Shown: positions 3,837 to 6,555 of the stretch, in pieces | How the letters are laid out: the number at the start of each line of letters is the position of its first letter | How positions within the stretch are numbered: the stretch's first letter is position 1 | Program-made: the position numbers and the translations under genes | The notes under the pieces: generated by a model | The model's database searches: none | What the model was told of the DNA's origin: nothing | The model's input: only the letters and a program-made list of their open reading frames with translations | Assembly (NCBI GenBank): GCA_035512595.1 | Contig: DATKDU010000351.1 | Location: forward strand, 1-6,555 | DNA: 6,555 nucleotides | Origin: DATKDU01 sp035512595 | GTDB lineage: Bacteria; Planctomycetota; Planctomycetia; Pirellulales; Pirellulaceae | Direction of reading: 5' to 3'

Positions 3837-5216
3837 ATGATTGATACCCGCAGAATCGGCTCACTGGTCATGGCCGCTGTGCTCGGTTGTCTTGTTACTT
3901 CACTGGCGACTGCCGCCGACACGTGGAAAGCCGGCGCCGCCAAGGCCAACATCACGCCGCCGAGCCTGATGTGGATGGCCGGCTACGGCTCGCGCGATCA
4001 CATTGCTGAGGGGAAGCTCACCGACCTGTGGGCCAAGGCACTCGTGCTCGAAGATCCCAGCGGCCAGCGGGCGGCACTCGTGACGCTCGACCTCGTGGGC
4101 ATCGATCGGGGGCTGTCGCAGGCCATTTGTCAGGAGCTTCAGTCCAAGTACGGTTTGAAACGCGACCAGATCGCGATCAGCACTTCCCACACCCATACCG
4201 GGCCGGTTGTCGCGCGGAATCTGCGCCCGATGCACTACATGCTGCTGAATGCCGAGCAGCGGAAGCAGGTGGATGACTACGCGATGCTCGTCGAAGAGCA
4301 GATCGTTTCCGTGGTGGGTGAGGCGATCGAGAAGCTGGCTCCCAGCCAGGTCTCCTGGGGAAGCGGCAAGACGACCTTTGCCGTCAATCGCCGCACCAAC
4401 AAAGAACCGATGGTGCCCGAACAGCGCGAGGCGGGGAGGCTCGTCGGCCCGGTCGATCACGACGTCCCTGTGCTGGCCGTACGTGATCCAAGCGGAAAAC
4501 TGACTGCCGTCACATTTGGATACGCGTGCCATGCCACCGTCCTTTCGTTCTATCAGTGGTCGGGGGACTATCCCGGCTTTGCCCAGATGGCGCTGGAGGA
4601 GAAGCATCCCGGCTGCGTGGCCCTCTTCTGGGCCGGCTGCGGCGCCGATCAGAATCCGCTCCCGCGCCGGACCGTGGAGAAGGCCAAGGAATATGGCGGA
4701 CGTCTCGCCGCGGCAGTGGAAGACGTGTTGACGGCGCCGATGACGGCAGTCACCGGTTCGCTGCAACCCACGTATGCCGAGATCGAAGCGCCTCTGGGGG
4801 ACTTGCCGACTCGCGACCAGCTTGTGGCCGAGGCTCAGTCCAAGGATAAGTTTGTCGCCTCGCGGGCCAAGAGCCTGCTGGAGGACGTCGATGGGGGCAA
4901 GTCGCTAAGGCAGACGTATCCCTACCCAGTGCAGATCTGGAACGTCGGGCCGGATGTGACCTGGGTCTTTCTCGGTGGTGAAGTGGTGGTCGATTTTGCC
5001 GTGCGGCTCAAAAGCGAACTGACCGGCACGCGGACATGGGTCGCCGGCTACTGCAACGACGTGATGGCCTACATCCCTTCACGACGCGTCCTCATCGAAG
5101 GTGGCTACGAAGGGGGCGGAGCGATGGTGTATTACGGAATGCCGACGATCTGGGCCCCCCAGATCGAGGAAGTGATCGTGGCGGAGGTTCATCGGCAATC
5201 GAAAGCGGGTCGCTAA
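3837..5216 (+). CDS. Secreted neutral/alkaline ceramidase-like hydrolase
   Basis: 459 aa, complete. Family knowledge: neutral/alkaline (non-lysosomal) ceramidases are zinc amidases that cleave the N-acyl bond of ceramide. Residues 1-27 are a signal peptide (arginines at 5-6, hydrophobic core, cleavage likely after ATAA). VLGC at 15-18 is lipobox-like, but the hydrophobic stretch continues past it, so secretion by signal peptidase I is favoured. The mature part opens with AGAAKANITPP, typical of the N-terminal catalytic domain. STSHTHTGP (115-123) and CHAT (231-234) supply likely zinc histidines. SGDYPG (242-247) and AGCGADQNP (266-274) follow; FLGGE (378-382) and GYEGGGAMVYYG (423-434) fit the later glutamate and tyrosine region. 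It is shorter than the ~650-aa Pseudomonas-type enzyme and lacks its C-terminal domain, as is common for planctomycete paralogues. The true substrate may not be ceramide. Confidence 0.88.
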   Translation: MIDTRRIGSLVMAAVLGCLVTSLATAADTWKAGAAKANITPPSLMWMAGYGSRDHIAEGKLTDLWAKALVLEDPSGQRAALVTLDLVGIDRGLSQAICQELQSKYGLKRDQIAISTSHTHTGPVVARNLRPMHYMLLNAEQRKQVDDYAMLVEEQIVSVVGEAIEKLAPSQVSWGSGKTTFAVNRRTNKEPMVPEQREAGRLVGPVDHDVPVLAVRDPSGKLTAVTFGYACHATVLSFYQWSGDYPGFAQMALEEKHPGCVALFWAGCGADQNPLPRRTVEKAKEYGGRLAAAVEDVLTAPMTAVTGSLQPTYAEIEAPLGDLPTRDQLVAEAQSKDKFVASRAKSLLEDVDGGKSLRQTYPYPVQIWNVGPDVTWVFLGGEVVVDFAVRLKSELTGTRTWVAGYCNDVMAYIPSRRVLIEGGYEGGGAMVYYGMPTIWAPQIEEVIVAEVHRQSKAGR

Positions 5217-5239
5217 CCCAAGTTACGCCCCTCTTGCCG

Positions 5240-5264
5240 TCGCATCAGGAGTTAGCTGCGATTT
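5240..5264 (+). terminator. Weak hairpin after the ceramidase-like gene
   Basis: TCGCA (5240-5244) can pair with TGCGA (5257-5261) around a 12-base loop, followed by TTT, 23 bases after the stop codon. The stem is short and the loop large, so this is only a tentative terminator. Confidence 0.2.
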
Positions 5265-5279
5265 AGGCCGGTTGTTTCA

Positions 5280-5393
5280 CTACATTTGGGTGACGTCGTC
5301 CCCGCGGCGGAGGCGGCGGGGGAGGGACAACAGCAGCGTCCGCAGGCGGAACTGACCAAAGCGGCGCAGCAGAGGACGAAGGTGCTCAGCCAT
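5280..5393 (-). CDS. Short 37-aa ORF with planctomycete 'FRLRTLLL' N-terminal signature; small gene or truncated remnant
   Basis: Minus-strand ATG at 5391-5393, stop TAG at 5280-5282. AGAAGGG lies eight bases upstream of the ATG, a strong ribosome binding site, and TATGAT occurs a little further upstream as a possible -10. The peptide begins MAEHLRPLLRRFGQFRLRTL, continues LLSLPRRLRRG, and is very basic. RF.QFRLRTLLL recalls the N-terminus of many planctomycete membrane proteins, where a transmembrane segment normally follows. Here the sequence turns into a CCGCCGCC-rich tract (RRLRRG) and stops, so it may be the start of a gene destroyed by deletion or frameshift, or a genuine tiny protein. 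The similarity is from memory, not a search. Confidence 0.35.
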   Translation of the reverse strand: MAEHLRPLLRRFGQFRLRTLLLSLPRRLRRGDDVTQM

Positions 5394-5486
5394 GGGATTC
5401 ACCCTTCTGCCGCCATCATATCCGCACTGGCCGGCGGGTGGTGAAATAATCCCTCGAGCGAGACGGTCACGGGCTTGCGAATTGAT

Positions 5487-6555
5487 CTACCTCGTTTTCC
5501 CCTTCCCCGACAGCCGGCTGGCCTTCGACTTCCCTCCCCGCCACAGGTCGTATTTGGGATCGGCGTAGCGGGCGAAGAAATCGGTCAGCCGCTGGTGCAG
5601 GTCAGTACGGAGAGCGGCGTGCTCGGCCGCATCAATGAGGTTGGTCCGCTCGCCCGGATCGGCAGTCAGGTCGTAGAGCTCGTTGGGACCCTCGGGATGG
5701 CGGACGATGTATTTGAACCGGTCGGTGCGGATCGCGCGGACGTTCTCGAATTCGTAGTAGACGGCGTTCTCCCACTCCAGCGATCGGCCGCCGCGGAGTG
5801 CGGCGGCATAGCTGCGGCCGGGCGACCGCGGTTCGGCCCCCTGCTTGTCCGATAGCCCCAAGTAGTCCAGCAGCGACGGCAGGAAATCGTAATTGCTCAC
5901 CAAAAGGTCGCTCCGCCGGCCGGCGGGAATGCGCCCCGAGTGCCGCCAGATGAGCGGCACGTGCATCGTCCAGTCGTAGGCGGTCAGCGGGCGGGTGTGG
6001 TCCCCCATTCCCCAAAAGCCGCTGTGCCCGCCGGCGAGCCCTTGGTCGCCGGTGAAGATGACCAGCGTGTTCTCGTCGAGGCCGTGCTTTTTGAGCGTCT
6101 CCAGGACGCGGCCGACGCCGTCGTCAATGCCGCTGACTTCGGCCGCATAGCGCCGCATGGCGGCCGGCTGGTTGATGAACTGCTGGTTGTTGAACTGCCA
6201 AGGGTGAACTTCCTCGCGCGGAAACGACGGCAGCTCTTTGTCGGCATAAACTTGCGCGTGGCGGTTGCGAGCGGGGCGGAGCAGGCTTGGCCCCAGTCCA
6301 TACGGGCCGTTGTAGGCCAGCATCAAGAAGAACGGCCGGTCCTTGTCGGTCTCGATGAAGCGAACGGCGTGGTCGGTCCAGAAGTCGGTGAGGTACGCCG
6401 GTTCTTTGCGAATCATGCCGCCGTCGATGACGTCCGCGCCGTAGAAGGTGGTCGTGTGGCCGTGCGGCGTGGTGATCCACGACGTGAATCCTTCCTGCGG
6501 TCGCAGATTGCCGCCGAGATGCCACTTCCCCGACAGGCCGCAGACGTACCCTTCG
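5487..6555 (-). CDS. Sulfatase (arylsulfatase A-like), C-terminal 355 aa; N-terminus beyond the window
   Basis: The frame is open to the window edge (first full codon at 6554); an internal ATG at 6416 is not the start, because coding similarity continues upstream of it. Visible residues 1-14 read EGYVCGLSGKWHLG, the sulfatase GKWHLG motif whose lysine and histidine contact the active site. RYAAEVSGIDDGVGRVLETL (136-155) and VIFTGDQG (165-172) follow; the D and Q of the latter are the calcium-binding pair. The C-terminal part (YDFLPSLLDYLGL; VRAIRTDRFKYI; NELYDLTADPGERTNLI) is typical of family S1. Missing are the signal peptide and the C/S-x-P-S/A-R site that is converted to formylglycine. 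These enzymes remove sulfate esters from glycans or other substrates outside the cytoplasm. It ends in a basic SGKGKTR tail and converges on the ceramidase-like gene. Confidence 0.93.
   Translation of the reverse strand, partial: EGYVCGLSGKWHLGGNLRPQEGFTSWITTPHGHTTTFYGADVIDGGMIRKEPAYLTDFWTDHAVRFIETDKDRPFFLMLAYNGPYGLGPSLLRPARNRHAQVYADKELPSFPREEVHPWQFNNQQFINQPAAMRRYAAEVSGIDDGVGRVLETLKKHGLDENTLVIFTGDQGLAGGHSGFWGMGDHTRPLTAYDWTMHVPLIWRHSGRIPAGRRSDLLVSNYDFLPSLLDYLGLSDKQGAEPRSPGRSYAAALRGGRSLEWENAVYYEFENVRAIRTDRFKYIVRHPEGPNELYDLTADPGERTNLIDAAEHAALRTDLHQRLTDFFARYADPKYDLWRGGKSKASRLSGKGKTR

Noticed and set aside
3900..4766. 288-codon minus-strand frame opposite the ceramidase-like gene
   Set aside because: It is antisense to an intact conserved gene, has no ribosome binding site and shows a low-complexity His/Arg-rich composition.
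3837..5486. A joint sulfatase-ceramidase pathway (for example sulfatide breakdown)
   Set aside because: The genes are convergent with a 270-bp gap, so not co-transcribed, and both families are so common in Planctomycetota that adjacency alone is not evidence.

Overview
The window is GC-rich and looks like a chromosomal segment from a member of the Planctomycetota. The reasons are a long divergent class II LysRS, a secreted ceramidase-type hydrolase beside a sulfatase (both families are strongly expanded in that phylum), many extragenic repeats, and a short ORF with the 'QFRLRTLLL' N-terminal signature common in planctomycete membrane proteins. Species cannot be named from sequence alone.

Region 1 (1-1373) is a repeat-rich accessory stretch. 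It opens with the last 52 codons of an IS200-like/RAYT transposase. Next come an 18-bp box, an AT-rich (about 48% GC) 83-codon hypothetical gene, a GC-rich tandem-repeat/hairpin block, and a perfect inverted copy of the 18-bp box. A separate 166-bp MITE-like element follows, with perfect 21-bp terminal inverted repeats and an 8-bp target duplication. The remaining ~500 bp has no convincing ORF. It holds a near-consensus sigma70 promoter pointing right, a series of small hairpins, a 22-bp repeat present twice, and a 9-bp-stem hairpin just past the lysS stop.

Region 2 (1374-3288) is the translation block: lysS on the minus strand and, divergently, a tRNA-Glu(CUC) on the plus strand with its own TTGACA promoter. 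Between them sits a striking inverted pair of GCAGAGT-type heptamer arrays that can fold into a ~28-bp stem.

Region 3 (3289-6555) starts with about 540 bp of apparently non-coding DNA. It continues with a complete secreted neutral ceramidase-like protein (plus strand), a 37-codon ORF with a good ribosome binding site, and the C-terminal 355 codons of a sulfatase running off the right edge on the minus strand. The ceramidase-like enzyme and the sulfatase are convergent, not an operon. Both probably act on extracytoplasmic substrates, but no joint pathway can be shown.

No complete novel defence or metabolic system is visible. The most unusual material is in the non-coding repeats: the RAYT-linked cassette, the MITE, the heptamer hairpin and the promoter-plus-hairpins segment.
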